Positions 1-8,443 of a stretch of DNA of 64,000 nt are shown in pieces (the first letter of the stretch is position 1; every line of letters begins with the position of its first letter). The notes below the pieces were generated by a model. It was not told the DNA's origin. It saw only the letters and a program-made list of their open reading frames with translations, and ran no database searches. Position numbers and translations under genes: made by a program. Source of the stretch: Metabacillus niabensis (GTDB lineage Bacteria > Bacillota > Bacilli > Bacillales > Bacillaceae); contig NZ_JAIVLH010000002.1 of the NCBI RefSeq assembly GCF_020524345.1, positions 360,960 through 424,959 on the forward strand, given 5' to 3'.

Positions 1-467
1 GCATCTGTTTTCAATGCCGGGAGAAGTGCCTCTGCCCCAAGATATGCATTGGCAGAGATCACTTTGTAATCTTTTAGTTTATGATTGTTTTCAAGAATAT
101 CGTTTTCACTATCAAGCTCTAGGATTACATCATCACCTGTTACGACAGCAACCTTACAGGCAATGTCCTTTTCCCTTGAAATCTCAAGTATTTTTTTTGC
201 ACCTGCAATTGGGTTGGCCGCGCCCATATTGGTAACAATTCGAAACCGCTTCTCATTCAAAACTGTTAATAATGCTTGTAGCCGATCAACAAGCAGCGGA
301 TCATACCCCTTGTTTTTATCTTTTTTCTTTTCCATTTGAGCAATAGCAATCGTTCTTTCTGCTAAACACTCTAAAACTAAATAATCTAAGTCTACTTTTT
401 TAGCTAGTTCAACCGCAGGTTCCAGCCTGTCACCTGAAAATCCAGCTCCACTACCTATTTTTAACAC
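1..467 (-). CDS. AtuA-type (DUF1446) catabolic protein, N-terminal part
   Basis: This gene runs off the left edge, so only about 155 N-terminal residues are visible. I start it at the GTG at 467, because the ATG two bases upstream runs straight into a stop and a GAGGTGAGA ribosome site sits just before the GTG. The protein opens with an IGSGAGFSGDR motif followed by ECLAERTIA, which is the signature of the AtuA/DUF1446 family. That family is tied to acyclic terpene and branched or hydroxy-acid catabolism, although its precise reaction is poorly defined. A consensus sigma-54 promoter lies about 100 bp upstream and a sigma-54 activator gene lies directly upstream. It is therefore probably the first gene of an inducible catabolic operon. 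Family assignment is confident; the substrate is unknown. Confidence 0.8.
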   Translation of the reverse strand, partial: MLKIGSGAGFSGDRLEPAVELAKKVDLDYLVLECLAERTIAIAQMEKKKDKNKGYDPLLVDRLQALLTVLNEKRFRIVTNMGAANPIAGAKKILEISREKDIACKVAVVTGDDVILELDSENDILENNHKLKDYKVISANAYLGAEALLPALKTD

Positions 468-568
468 ATCTCTCACCTCTCATATGACTAAATGGTATTT
501 GTTACCGCACCACTTCCTACTCTCCTTAATATATGTTGGAACAATCTTCCCTTCTTCATAATACGTAA

Positions 569-584
569 TGCAATTTTTATGCCA
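569..584 (-). promoter_or_regulatory. sigma-54 (-24/-12) promoter
   Basis: On the minus strand this reads TGGCATAAAAATTGCA, which fits the sigma-54 consensus TGGCAYRNNNNTTGCW at every fixed position, with correct GG to GC spacing. It lies about 100 bp upstream of the AtuA-type start codon and downstream of the activator gene. Transcription would start near 558. Confidence 0.9.
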
Positions 585-590
585 AAATAA

Positions 591-614
591 AAAACGCTTA
601 ATTGTAAGCGTTTT
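591..614 (-). terminator. Terminator of the sigma-54 activator gene
   Basis: A perfect 10-bp stem (AAAACGCTTA with its complement, loop of 4) is followed on the minus strand by TTTTTT-rich sequence. It isolates the activator transcript from the sigma-54 promoter a few bases further on. Confidence 0.75.
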
Positions 615-621
615 ATGAAAA

Positions 622-745
622 GATTTCTAATTTTTTAGAAATCATAACAAATGTAAAACTTCTTTTTTGTTAATTTAGCATAGACTGTTCCTTGTATTCT
701 AAAATTTTAGAATACAGTATCCACAATTCTAATTTTTTAGAAATC
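622..745. promoter_or_regulatory. Three palindromic upstream activator sites
   Basis: Three 22-bp sites lie at 622-643, 694-715 and 724-745, all built on TTCTAA-N4-TTAGAA. The middle site is a perfect palindrome (arm GTATTCTAAAA). The outer two have arms close to GATTTCTAA. Their centres are about 56, 128 and 158 bp upstream of the -24/-12 element, the usual range for an enhancer-binding protein. The last site overlaps the stop codon of the activator gene. I infer they bind the neighbouring activator. Confidence 0.75.
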
Positions 746-2140
746 ACCTATATGATATTTTTTCATTTTGTTATAAAGAGTAGCTAAAGACACTCCTAAT
801 ACTTTGGCAGCTTTTTTCTTATCGTCGAGTTCTGATCCATGTTTTTTCAACACCTCTATGATTACGTTTCGTTCAGTCTCTTCAACAGCCTGTTTTAACA
901 AATAACTTGTCTCCTTATTTGATTTATATATCGTACCACTATGGAAATTACTTGGTAAATGCTCTGGTAAAATTACGTTTGTATCTGTCATACAAACAGC
1001 AAAATCAATCGTATTTTTTAATTCGCGAACGTTTCCTACCCAATCATATGCTTGAAAAATAGCAAGAGTTGACTCATGTAACTCATAAGATTGTTCTTTT
1101 TCAGAATGGATGGCATGTTTATTCAAAATAAACTCCACAATATCGGGAATATCTTGTTTTCTCTTTCGAAGCGGGAGGATCTCGAGGTGTAAGACATTTA
1201 GCCGATAATACAAGTCTTCACGAAAACGTTTTTTCTCGATCAGTTGGTGAAGATCACGATTGGTCGCAGCAATTATGCGGACATCAATTTGCCTTTCACC
1301 CGCTTCCCCTACACGCCGAAGCGTATTTTCCTGTAAAACGCGAAGAAGCTTTGCCTGTAAATCGTATGATAATTCTCCTATTTCATCTAAAAAGATTGTT
1401 CCGGAGTTAGCGATTTCAAAAATTCCCAGCTTGCCACCTTTTTTCGCACTTGTAAAGGTACCTTCCGCATATCCAAATAACTCACTTTCAATTAGTGAAG
1501 CAGGAATCGAGGCACAGTTCACTGGAATAAACGGGCGATCAGCACGCGGACTGGCATTATGTATAGCTTGAGCAAAGAGTTCTTTTCCTGTTCCACTCTC
1601 GCCAACAATTAAAACCGGTAAGTTTGAGCTCGCCGCTTTTTTTCCTAAGTAAGCAGCATCTTTTAGGCCACCATCAGTACCGATAATCTGTTCAAATGTG
1701 TATTTCGCTTGATATAAAGTCCCCATCCTCTCTTTCAATTGTGATAGTTTTTGCTTATTTTTCTCCAGTTCCTTTGAAAGTGTATGTACCTCCGTTAATC
1801 CTTTACAAATCGAAACAGCTCCAATCATTTCATCGTGTAATAGAATTGGTGCCATATCAACTACATATTCTACATTTCCCTCTTTTCGATAAACACCGAT
1901 TCGTTCTTTACCGTCTTTAAGGGTTTCAGCAAGTTGAGCCTTTGGGCGGACAACTCGAAGTGGTTTTCCAATGATGTCTTTTGGCTTTACTCCTGTAATT
2001 CGTGTATATTCCGGATTAATTAATCGAACAATTTCTTTTGAATCTATGACAAGTACTCCATCATGAATCGAATAAATCGCAGCTTTATACCACTCTAATT
2101 GATCTTCTATCGAAAGCCCTTTAAAGTTTTCGTAAGACAA
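737..2140 (-). CDS. Sigma-54-dependent activator (PAS, AAA+, Fis HTH)
   Basis: This 467-residue enhancer-binding protein activates RNA polymerase holding sigma-54. Residues about 12-115 form a PAS sensor domain (VLVIDSKEIVRLINPEYTRI), followed by a short coiled coil. The AAA+ core, about 150-375, has Walker A GESGTGKE, Walker B IFLDEIGEL and R-finger-type RE/R motifs. The C-terminus is a Fis-type helix-turn-helix (KKAAKVLGVSLATLYNKMKK). The sigma-54 contact loop reads GTFTSA instead of the canonical GAFTGA. It starts at TTG (2140) behind a strong AGGAGGAGG site. The PAS domain implies a small-molecule or redox signal. Its target is probably the AtuA-type operon, whose sigma-54 promoter and three palindromes lie immediately downstream. 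Confidence 0.92.
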   Translation of the reverse strand: MSYENFKGLSIEDQLEWYKAAIYSIHDGVLVIDSKEIVRLINPEYTRITGVKPKDIIGKPLRVVRPKAQLAETLKDGKERIGVYRKEGNVEYVVDMAPILLHDEMIGAVSICKGLTEVHTLSKELEKNKQKLSQLKERMGTLYQAKYTFEQIIGTDGGLKDAAYLGKKAASSNLPVLIVGESGTGKELFAQAIHNASPRADRPFIPVNCASIPASLIESELFGYAEGTFTSAKKGGKLGIFEIANSGTIFLDEIGELSYDLQAKLLRVLQENTLRRVGEAGERQIDVRIIAATNRDLHQLIEKKRFREDLYYRLNVLHLEILPLRKRKQDIPDIVEFILNKHAIHSEKEQSYELHESTLAIFQAYDWVGNVRELKNTIDFAVCMTDTNVILPEHLPSNFHSGTIYKSNKETSYLLKQAVEETERNVIIEVLKKHGSELDDKKKAAKVLGVSLATLYNKMKKYHIGDF

Positions 2141-2265
2141 TGCCCAACCTCCTCCTAAACTTGAATTTAAATTTTCATAGAAACAAAAATATTTTTTTAT
2201 ATAATTGACCCTTATTTTAACAGGAAAAATCTACTTTTTTCATTTGAATGTGTAAAAGATTGATA

Positions 2266-2294
2266 TTGACAGCTTAATTTTTTTCGTAATATTA
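2266..2294 (+). promoter_or_regulatory. Promoter of the secreted esterase
   Basis: A -35 TTGACA at 2266-2271 is followed, 15 to 18 bp later, by an AT-rich TAATATTA stretch that can serve as a -10. It is directly abutted by a cre box, so transcription would be sensitive to carbon status. Confidence 0.6.
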
Positions 2295-2308
2295 TGTAAG
2301 CGTTAACA
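2295..2308 (+). promoter_or_regulatory. cre box (CcpA operator)
   Basis: TGTAAGCGTTAACA matches the cre consensus TGWAANCGNTNWCA at all 14 positions. It lies just downstream of the -10 region, where CcpA binding represses. A LacI-family repressor site is the alternative. Confidence 0.75.
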
Positions 2309-2382
2309 AAATTGTTCCTGAAATTTTCTAGACCTGCTTTCACACTTTCTGTTTTATTAAACTGAGCTTGGAGGGAATTTAT

Positions 2383-3495
2383 GTGTTAAATAACAAAGTA
2401 AAGGTATTCATACGTAGTTTGCTTCTCACACTTTCTTTGATCTTTCTATTCACCTTACCTGCATTTGCTAGTGATGGCAACAATAACGGAAAAGTCCAAC
2501 CACCTACTTCATCTCATGAACCAGGCCAGTATTACAAGGAACAGCAGATCACATTAAAAAGCAACACTCCCGGCACTAAAATTTACTATACAGTAGATGG
2601 TAGTACACCTACGATAAAAAGCAAATTGTATACAGCTCCTTTTACTGTCAATGAAGATGTAACGATTAAAGCTTTTGCTGTGCGCGGAAATGTGAACGAA
2701 CATGCCCTTACCAAAAGTTACGGAAAAATTAGCAGTGAGGTGGTAACATTGACTTATGACTTTGTTAATAGACAAGAAATAGCCGATCAGTTTTTGACAC
2801 TTGAATATCAAAACATGCCATATCGTTTATATGTCCCGGAAAATTATGAGCCAAATGTATCTTATCCACTCGTTTTATTTCTTCACGGAGGTGGAGAACG
2901 TGGTGATGACAATGAAAAGCAATTGCTGGCAAATGATGGTGCGGTGATATGGGCAGCACCAGAAAATCAAGCAAAACATCCTGCCTTTGTACTGGCACCT
3001 CAGGCTAGAAATCAACATGATGGAGGCTTCGGCATCACACGAAATTCAGATAATGTTATCGATTTAGCTAGAGTATTTGAATTCTCTAAGGATTTAGGAA
3101 CAGCTTATAACATCCTTCAAAAAGTCATACAAGAATACAATATTGATCCTAATCGACTGTATTCTACAGGACTTTCACAGGGTGGTTACGGAACTTTTAA
3201 TTTAAATGTAGCATATCCGGACCTTTTCGCGGCCATGGTACCAATTGCCGGTGGTGGGAATCCGGAAGAAGTCCATGTATTAAAGGACAAACCACTATGG
3301 GCGTTTCATGCTGAAGATGATGCTGTAATCCCAGTTTCCTACACGAGAAATGCGATTGAAGCGATCAATGAAGCTGGTGGAAATCCTATTTACACAGAAT
3401 ATCCAACGGAACTAGGCTATAATCATGGATCATGGGTCCCTGCTTATGACAACAAAGAAATGATCGATTGGATGTTTAGTCAGGTTAAACGTTGA
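2383..3495 (+). CDS. Secreted alpha/beta-hydrolase esterase with N-terminal chitobiase-like domain
   Basis: I start this at the GTG at 2383, seven bases after GGAGGG. An upstream TTG at 2368 would overlap that ribosome site. About 28 residues form a signal peptide ending near AFAS. Next comes a domain with GTKIYYTVDGSTPT, typical of the CHB_HEX_C/FN3-like module found on carbohydrate-active enzymes. The C-terminal half is a PHB-depolymerase/carboxylesterase-like hydrolase. It has an oxyanion-loop LFLHGGGERGD, nucleophile motif GLSQGG, an acidic DD pair and a late NHGSW histidine. It probably cleaves ester substituents of a polysaccharide or lipid outside the cell. A cre box in the promoter supports a role in carbon acquisition. 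The exact substrate is unknown. Confidence 0.85.
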   Translation: MLNNKVKVFIRSLLLTLSLIFLFTLPAFASDGNNNGKVQPPTSSHEPGQYYKEQQITLKSNTPGTKIYYTVDGSTPTIKSKLYTAPFTVNEDVTIKAFAVRGNVNEHALTKSYGKISSEVVTLTYDFVNRQEIADQFLTLEYQNMPYRLYVPENYEPNVSYPLVLFLHGGGERGDDNEKQLLANDGAVIWAAPENQAKHPAFVLAPQARNQHDGGFGITRNSDNVIDLARVFEFSKDLGTAYNILQKVIQEYNIDPNRLYSTGLSQGGYGTFNLNVAYPDLFAAMVPIAGGGNPEEVHVLKDKPLWAFHAEDDAVIPVSYTRNAIEAINEAGGNPIYTEYPTELGYNHGSWVPAYDNKEMIDWMFSQVKR

Positions 3496-3498
3496 CTA

Positions 3499-3545
3499 AA
3501 AAAAGTGTCTGATGCTTTATTACTAGGTATCAGACACTTTTTTTT
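3499..3545. terminator. Bidirectional terminator
   Basis: A stem AAAAGTGTCTGAT with its complement ATCAGACACTTTT is flanked by A- and T-runs on both sides. It sits between the convergent esterase and HAAS/DUF1129 genes. Confidence 0.85.
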
Positions 3546-3562
3546 CAATGAACAAAACGAGT

Positions 3563-4240
3563 TTATGAATTCACTCGACCAATCAATTTACTTAACACGA
3601 TCAAAATGAATCCAGTGATGAAATACACCCACCACTCTACCTGAACCTCAGGGCCAAAGTCCGGAAGAATCCAGGTGAAAAGCATGATGATTGCAAATGA
3701 TCCACCACCTAATAAGCCTGCTTTCCACATTGTATGCCGGGTTTGCTTTTTATTTTGTGTGAAAAGTGTTGAGCGAATTAGTTTAAAAAATACAATGATG
3801 CCAAAATACGTCATGGCCAAAATGATCACGATAAGCCCCACACTATTTCCAAGCGATATACTTTGGGGGATTTGTATAAAATAGGGCAAAATTAGTTGTC
3901 CGAGCCCGTATATGAAGCCGAATAATCCGAGCAAATTGAAAACTTGTGAGATGACGAAAGGAAAAACATAGCGTTTCTTTTCTTCAGGTAGTGAAGCTAT
4001 TAGTTCTTCCGCATACTCTTTTGGGTTTGAGCCGAACAAGGTTGTTGCATCTTTTCCATTTTCCTGAGCTTCTAATAGATGATCTAAAATATCCATTAGG
4101 AGTTCCTCACTTTCATATTCGGCTATTCGTAATTCTGTTCGCATATAGATCAAAAAATCTTCATAAAGTTGTTTATTCTCATCGGTCAATAACTCACGTT
4201 TTTCATTATTTTCATGAATTAACTGTTTTGCACTTCTCAT
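3563..4240 (-). CDS. HAAS/DUF1129-type membrane protein
   Basis: This 225-residue protein has a charged, helical cytosolic N-terminal half (about 1-90, ending in EEKKRYVFP). Four hydrophobic segments follow, at about 92-115, 123-145, 168-188 and 200-217. This layout is that of HAAS/DUF1129 proteins, which are commonly encoded directly after a PadR regulator. Its ATG overlaps the PadR stop codon (ATGA), so the two genes are translationally coupled. The biochemical function is not known for this family; membrane signalling is usually suggested. A terminator follows the gene. Confidence 0.75.
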   Translation of the reverse strand: MRSAKQLIHENNEKRELLTDENKQLYEDFLIYMRTELRIAEYESEELLMDILDHLLEAQENGKDATTLFGSNPKEYAEELIASLPEEKKRYVFPFVISQVFNLLGLFGFIYGLGQLILPYFIQIPQSISLGNSVGLIVIILAMTYFGIIVFFKLIRSTLFTQNKKQTRHTMWKAGLLGGGSFAIIMLFTWILPDFGPEVQVEWWVYFITGFILIVLSKLIGRVNS

Positions 4241-4569
4241 TCTTTTTCACCTCTATTTAATAAATGGTTAACTGAATTGGTTATAAGTGACCATTCATTT
4301 GAAATCCGTTCCAATTCCTCTTCTCCTTCTTCGGTTAAAAAATAATATTTCCGATTAGGCCCTGACGGAGATTTTTTCATTTCACTTCGTATGCATCCGT
4401 TTTTTTGAAGCCGAAGTAACACCGGATAAATTGTCCCTTCACTAATATCAGGCAATCCCGCATGTTGTAATTTTTGTGATAGCTCATACCCATATACAGC
4501 TTGATTTTTTACTATAGCCATCACACATGCATCCAGAACTCCTTTTAATAATTGACTTCGTATGGACAT
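4237..4569 (-). CDS. PadR-family transcriptional regulator
   Basis: This is a small winged-helix repressor of about 110 residues. It has the PadR hallmark region (LLKGVLDACVMAIVKNQ, YGYELSQ, EGTIYPVLLRLQKNG and a C-terminal EELERISNEW helix). I use the ATG at 4569; the GTG one codon earlier lies nearer to the GAGGTG ribosome site. It is the first gene of a two-gene operon with a membrane partner. A palindrome just upstream is the probable autoregulatory operator. The signal is unknown. Confidence 0.88.
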   Translation of the reverse strand: MSIRSQLLKGVLDACVMAIVKNQAVYGYELSQKLQHAGLPDISEGTIYPVLLRLQKNGCIRSEMKKSPSGPNRKYYFLTEEGEEELERISNEWSLITNSVNHLLNRGEKE

Positions 4570-4582
4570 CACTTCACCTCAC

Positions 4583-4601
4583 TATCTTGTTTTACAAGAT
4601 A
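4583..4601. promoter_or_regulatory. Probable PadR operator
   Basis: A palindrome with arms TATCTTG and CAAGATA separated by TTTTA lies 14 bp upstream of the PadR start codon, where promoter -10 sequences are expected. A second inverted repeat (TTAGCTA arms, 4615-4643) lies just beyond it. Confidence 0.6.
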
Positions 4602-4702
4602 CCAAACTAAAAACTTAGCTATTTTGCATTGCAAAGTAGCTAATATCATCATAATGGAAATTCTCATTCATTTCAACAAAAAATGGAAATTATTTTGAAG
4701 AT

Positions 4703-4737
4703 AAAAAATGAAACTCCTCTTTAATCCGAGAAGTTTC
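4703..4737 (-). terminator. Terminator of the BceAB-like operon
   Basis: The stem GAAACTCCTC with GAGAAGTTTC has one mismatch and is followed on the minus strand by a T-run (4703-4708). It lies just after the permease stop codon. Confidence 0.75.
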
Positions 4738-4749
4738 AAAAAAGTATGG

Positions 4750-6615
4750 TCAAAGCACGCTTTTAACCTGCTTTGTATAAAAAAATCGAACAATGAAAAA
4801 GTATACAATTTGTATCGCTAAGAATACACCTAATACCGTTACAGACTGTTTCACAAGATTAAAATAAAACATGTTAGACAATGCGGTAAGTGCTACCGCT
4901 CCATGAATGAGTGCGACAACTATTGGTGCGAAGAAAAGGATCGCCGTTTGCCTAGTCAGCACATTCTTTAATTCTTTTTCAGTTAAGCCTATTTTTGAAA
5001 TGGCTTTGAACTTTTGTTTGTCTTCATCTAAGTCAGCATAAAGACGGAAATACAGGAAGCTGCCCGCAGAGACGAAAAAGACAATTCCAATAAACAGTCC
5101 GACAAACATTACAAGTCCAAAAGCTTTATTCATTTGATAGACTTCGTACTCGCCAGCAGTGAATTCATATGGTTGCAGTGTTTCTGCTAATGTTGTAGAA
5201 GCTTCTAATATGTTTTCTTCACCTTTTGTTACCTGCCAGGCATGATACTTCTCTTCCCAAGAAAGAGTAGCTTGTAATTCTTCATAGTTTTCATCTGCCA
5301 TAACATAGTAGGAGTCAGTATCAGGGAGTGCTCGTGAATAAATCACTTCCTTAGGTTTTAAGGTTTCACCTGATTTTAGTTTGATGGATTGCTTTAATAA
5401 CTCTTCTTTCTGTCCGTATGTGGAATCTGTAAATTCCACAACCTTCACCTGATCTTTTTCGATCTCAATCGTTTCTTCTCCGATCAAGGTCGCAAAACGA
5501 TTAAACTCAGATTCACTTGCAATAAGATGAATATCTTCCCCTACTTCATAATAGCGAAGCATTATTTCTTCATGATTCGCTTCCATATTTCCTTGACTAA
5601 TCGTTTTGTTAATCAACGACACATCTCGTTCTTCATTATCTTCTATTACCCGATACGAAAATGTCGTAGGATTGGTATTTTTGAACGTAGACGTTAGAAT
5701 GCTTTGGAAGCCATAAAGTGAGCCGATCGCACTAAAGGCAACCGTTGAAACGATCGCGACCAAGAAAAAGGTTCTGGCATTGTCTTTCATACGAAACGAA
5801 AGGTCGGATAATAAAATCATATTCGTTTTATGCCAAAAGACATTATTTTTGTTTTTAAATGTACGGATAATATAAACACTTAATTGGGTAAATAGTAAAT
5901 AAGTTCCTAAAATAACCACGATAACAACTGGTAACAGAGCGGCTACTACTTGCATTCCCTCCACCATTAATGCAACAACATATCCAATTCCAATCAAAAC
6001 ACATGCAATAATTGTTAGGAATATATTCGCTTTCGGTTCACCCTTTGACTTCTTATTTCCTTTAATTAAGTCAATCAATTTTCTACTGCGTAGAATATAT
6101 GAGACGAATAAAGAAATAAAGAAGAATAGGATGATAAACGATACAAATGTTGCAAGAATGGCCATCATTGGAAAATAAAAGTTAAGGCCTTCTTCAATAA
6201 CAAGTACATTTTCAGCAATTAACAGGATTACTTTTGCAAAAACTAATCCAAAGAGTATTCCGCTTATCGTGGCAAAAAAGCCAATAACCATGTTCTCGAG
6301 GAACACCATAAGACGTATTTGTCTTACTGACATACCTTGCATCATTAATAAACCAAACTCTTTTTTCCGGGTATTTAAAAATGAACTCATTGAATACAAG
6401 ATAAAGAAAAAGGAAAAAACATAGATGATCCCCGCAGCAATGTACATTCCAGTTTTTACATACGTATTCATTTCATTTCCGCTTAACGTTGGGTGGAAAG
6501 CAAAAATGGCAAATGTAAAAAAGACCATTACCGTAAACATACTACTTAGGAAGTAGGCGGCATATAACCGTTTATTACGGAAAACGTTATTAAACGCGAA
6601 TCTGCGAAAGGTCAT
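4750..6615 (-). CDS. BceB-type ABC transporter permease
   Basis: This is a permease of about 621 residues with ten predicted membrane segments in the BceB/VraG arrangement. The N-terminal block is RFAFNNVFRNKRLYAAYFLSS, with FtsX-like segments. A large extracellular domain lies between helices 7 and 8 (about residues 310-510), and three membrane segments close the protein. Such permeases detect and help remove peptide antibiotics such as bacitracin or lantibiotics, and signal to a partner histidine kinase. The ATG at 6615 is preferred because GGGAGGGG lies six bases upstream; the ATG at 6621 abuts it. It overlaps the ATPase gene by 26 bp. The particular antibiotic cannot be deduced. Confidence 0.88.
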   Translation of the reverse strand: MTFRRFAFNNVFRNKRLYAAYFLSSMFTVMVFFTFAIFAFHPTLSGNEMNTYVKTGMYIAAGIIYVFSFFFILYSMSSFLNTRKKEFGLLMMQGMSVRQIRLMVFLENMVIGFFATISGILFGLVFAKVILLIAENVLVIEEGLNFYFPMMAILATFVSFIILFFFISLFVSYILRSRKLIDLIKGNKKSKGEPKANIFLTIIACVLIGIGYVVALMVEGMQVVAALLPVVIVVILGTYLLFTQLSVYIIRTFKNKNNVFWHKTNMILLSDLSFRMKDNARTFFLVAIVSTVAFSAIGSLYGFQSILTSTFKNTNPTTFSYRVIEDNEERDVSLINKTISQGNMEANHEEIMLRYYEVGEDIHLIASESEFNRFATLIGEETIEIEKDQVKVVEFTDSTYGQKEELLKQSIKLKSGETLKPKEVIYSRALPDTDSYYVMADENYEELQATLSWEEKYHAWQVTKGEENILEASTTLAETLQPYEFTAGEYEVYQMNKAFGLVMFVGLFIGIVFFVSAGSFLYFRLYADLDEDKQKFKAISKIGLTEKELKNVLTRQTAILFFAPIVVALIHGAVALTALSNMFYFNLVKQSVTVLGVFLAIQIVYFFIVRFFYTKQVKSVL

Positions 6616-7354
6616 TTCCATCCCCTCCCAGTAACGAAAGTGTATCTATTATTTTTTGGAAAAAGGCTTGTCGATTATTTCCACGATGAATCTCTGAATA
6701 AAAATGTCCGTCACGAATAAAAATGACACGGTTGCAATAGCTAGCAGCTTGCGGATCATGTGTTACGAGTAACATTGTTGTGCGCTCTGTCCGGTTAATG
6801 GACTCTAACATTTGCATAACATCTTTAGATGATTTTGAATCCAGATTACCTGTTGGTTCATCTGCAAGCAGCAACTTCGGAACATGAATCATTGCTCTTG
6901 CAACAGCTGCCCTTTGCGCTTGACCACCTGAGATTTCATAAGTACGTTTTTTCATAATTTGTGATATCCCTAATTTTTCAGCGATTGCATTCGCTTTTTC
7001 TTTCATCTCTTTGACCTTTTTGCCATCAAGGGTTAATGGAAGGACAATATTTTCTTCTACAGTTAATGTATGAAGTAAATTAAAATCCTGAAAGACAAAG
7101 CCTAATTCACGTCTGCGAAATTTCGCTAGATCCTCCTTTTTCAGTAGATGAGGATTTTGCCCGTTTATTAATATTTCACCTGTTGTTGGTTCATCAATTG
7201 TTGCGATCATATTTAGCAGAGTTGTTTTTCCACTTCCTGACGGACCCATTATTCCAACGAATTCACCTGATCCAATCGATAATTGAATATCGCTTAATGC
7301 CTTGTAGGCAATTTTTCCTTCATAAATTTTACTTGCGTTTTTAACTTCCAGCAT
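6590..7354 (-). CDS. BceA-type ABC transporter ATP-binding protein
   Basis: An ABC ATPase of about 254 residues. It has Walker A GPSGSGKT, Q-loop VFQDFNLL, signature ISGGQAQR, Walker B LLLADEPTGNLD and switch histidine LLVTHD. The C-terminal tail (EIHRGNNRQAFFQKI) is characteristic of the BceA group. I start at the ATG at 7354, which follows AAAGGAGA by eight bases. The gene precedes and overlaps the permease gene. Expression is probably driven by the neighbouring two-component system through the box at 7442-7455. Confidence 0.9.
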   Translation of the reverse strand: MLEVKNASKIYEGKIAYKALSDIQLSIGSGEFVGIMGPSGSGKTTLLNMIATIDEPTTGEILINGQNPHLLKKEDLAKFRRRELGFVFQDFNLLHTLTVEENIVLPLTLDGKKVKEMKEKANAIAEKLGISQIMKKRTYEISGGQAQRAAVARAMIHVPKLLLADEPTGNLDSKSSKDVMQMLESINRTERTTMLLVTHDPQAASYCNRVIFIRDGHFYSEIHRGNNRQAFFQKIIDTLSLLGGDGNDLSQIRV

Positions 7355-7390
7355 CACAAGATCTCCTTTCACGTTATCTGATCTGTGATT

Positions 7391-7396
7391 AGTATA
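7391..7396 (-). promoter_or_regulatory. -10 element of the BceAB-like operon
   Basis: The minus strand reads TATACT about 40 bp upstream of the ATPase start. There is no good -35, as expected for an activator-dependent promoter. The BceR-type box is centred about 64 bp upstream of the predicted start point. Confidence 0.5.
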
Positions 7397-7441
7397 ACGC
7401 GCACATATTTACTTAAACTATCGATTATTCTTTCACTTTCC

Positions 7442-7455
7442 TTACAGTGTTGTAA
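7442..7455. promoter_or_regulatory. BceR-type response regulator box
   Basis: TTACAGTGTTGTAA fits TNACA-N4-TGTAA, the binding site described for BceR-like regulators. It overlaps the stop codon of the kinase gene and lies upstream of the transporter operon. Confidence 0.75.
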
Positions 7456-8443
7456 GGTTTTGTGTTTCTGAAAAGATAATTCGAAAAGTTGTTCCAATTC
7501 CTACTTCTGATTCCATTTCCAATCGATGACCAAGATGATTCAGTGTTTCTTTAACTAAATATAAACCCATTCCTGTTGATTCACGATATTTCCGACCATT
7601 TTCTCCGGTGAAAAACGGTTGATAGATTCGGCGCTTATCAGTATCAGGGATCCCAATCCCAAAGTCTTTCACTTCAAGAACAGCTTCCTTTTCTTTTTCA
7701 TAAATGGAAATCACGATTGAATTACTTTTTCCAGCAGAATATTTAACGGCATTATTAAAGAGTTGTGAAAGAATAAAAAACAGCCACTTTTCATCTGTTT
7801 CAACTGTTATCCCTTCTCTTTCAATGACTTGCTTTGGGTAAACTTGATTTCGAATATAAAATCGCTTATTTTCTCCGTTTACCTCTTGTACAATTTTTGA
7901 TAATTCAACATGTTTAATATGAAAATCTTGTTCAATTGTTTTAAAACGTGCCATATAAAGAACGGTATTCAATCCTGTTTTCATGCGGTCTGTTTCTTCC
8001 CGAATACTTGATGATTCAGGTTCATCTAAATTTTGAGCTGTTAACTCAATGACTGATAATGGTGTTTTCATCTGGTGAACCCATTGATCCATAAACTTTC
8101 GGTGCTCCTCCTGCTGCTTTTCAATGAACTCCATCTGGCTCTGATAAAGAACATATTGTTCACGTAACACCTTGTCAAACGCAACAGACAAAGGTGCTCT
8201 ATCTGTTAACTGAAAGGTGTCATCCAGTCTTGTAAGGGGTGTTTTTAGTCGATCGTAAAGCTTGCGGTGACTCATATAATGATAGACCAGATAAATAGCC
8301 AGGATGAAAAAGCTGAGAAAGGCAGAATAAAAGAACAGTCTCAGATCACGAAACCCGTCAAGCCAAAAGATCAAAAGGATGACGGCCAATTGAAATGTTT
8401 GTACGACAAGTAATAAGGAATGCTGTTTATAAAATAACCTCAT
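7442..8443 (-). CDS. BceS-type intramembrane-sensing histidine kinase
   Basis: This 333-residue kinase has two membrane helices close together (about residues 10-30 and 34-55) and almost no extracellular loop. That is the hallmark of intramembrane-sensing kinases, which rely on a BceAB transporter to sense the drug. The phosphoacceptor H-box is WVHQMKTPLSVIELTAQ (about residue 123). N-, G1- and G2-boxes follow (LFNNAVKYS, VKDFGIGIP, TGMGLYLVKE). Its start overlaps the response regulator stop by 4 bp. The pair probably responds to a cell-wall-active peptide and controls the adjacent transporter. Confidence 0.9.
   Translation of the reverse strand: MRLFYKQHSLLLVVQTFQLAVILLIFWLDGFRDLRLFFYSAFLSFFILAIYLVYHYMSHRKLYDRLKTPLTRLDDTFQLTDRAPLSVAFDKVLREQYVLYQSQMEFIEKQQEEHRKFMDQWVHQMKTPLSVIELTAQNLDEPESSSIREETDRMKTGLNTVLYMARFKTIEQDFHIKHVELSKIVQEVNGENKRFYIRNQVYPKQVIEREGITVETDEKWLFFILSQLFNNAVKYSAGKSNSIVISIYEKEKEAVLEVKDFGIGIPDTDKRRIYQPFFTGENGRKYRESTGMGLYLVKETLNHLGHRLEMESEVGIGTTFRIIFSETQNLTTL

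Noticed and set aside
4615..4643. TTAGCTA...TAGCTAA inverted repeat as an intrinsic terminator
   Set aside because: No T-run follows on either strand, and a better terminator exists at 4703-4737. It may be an operator instead.
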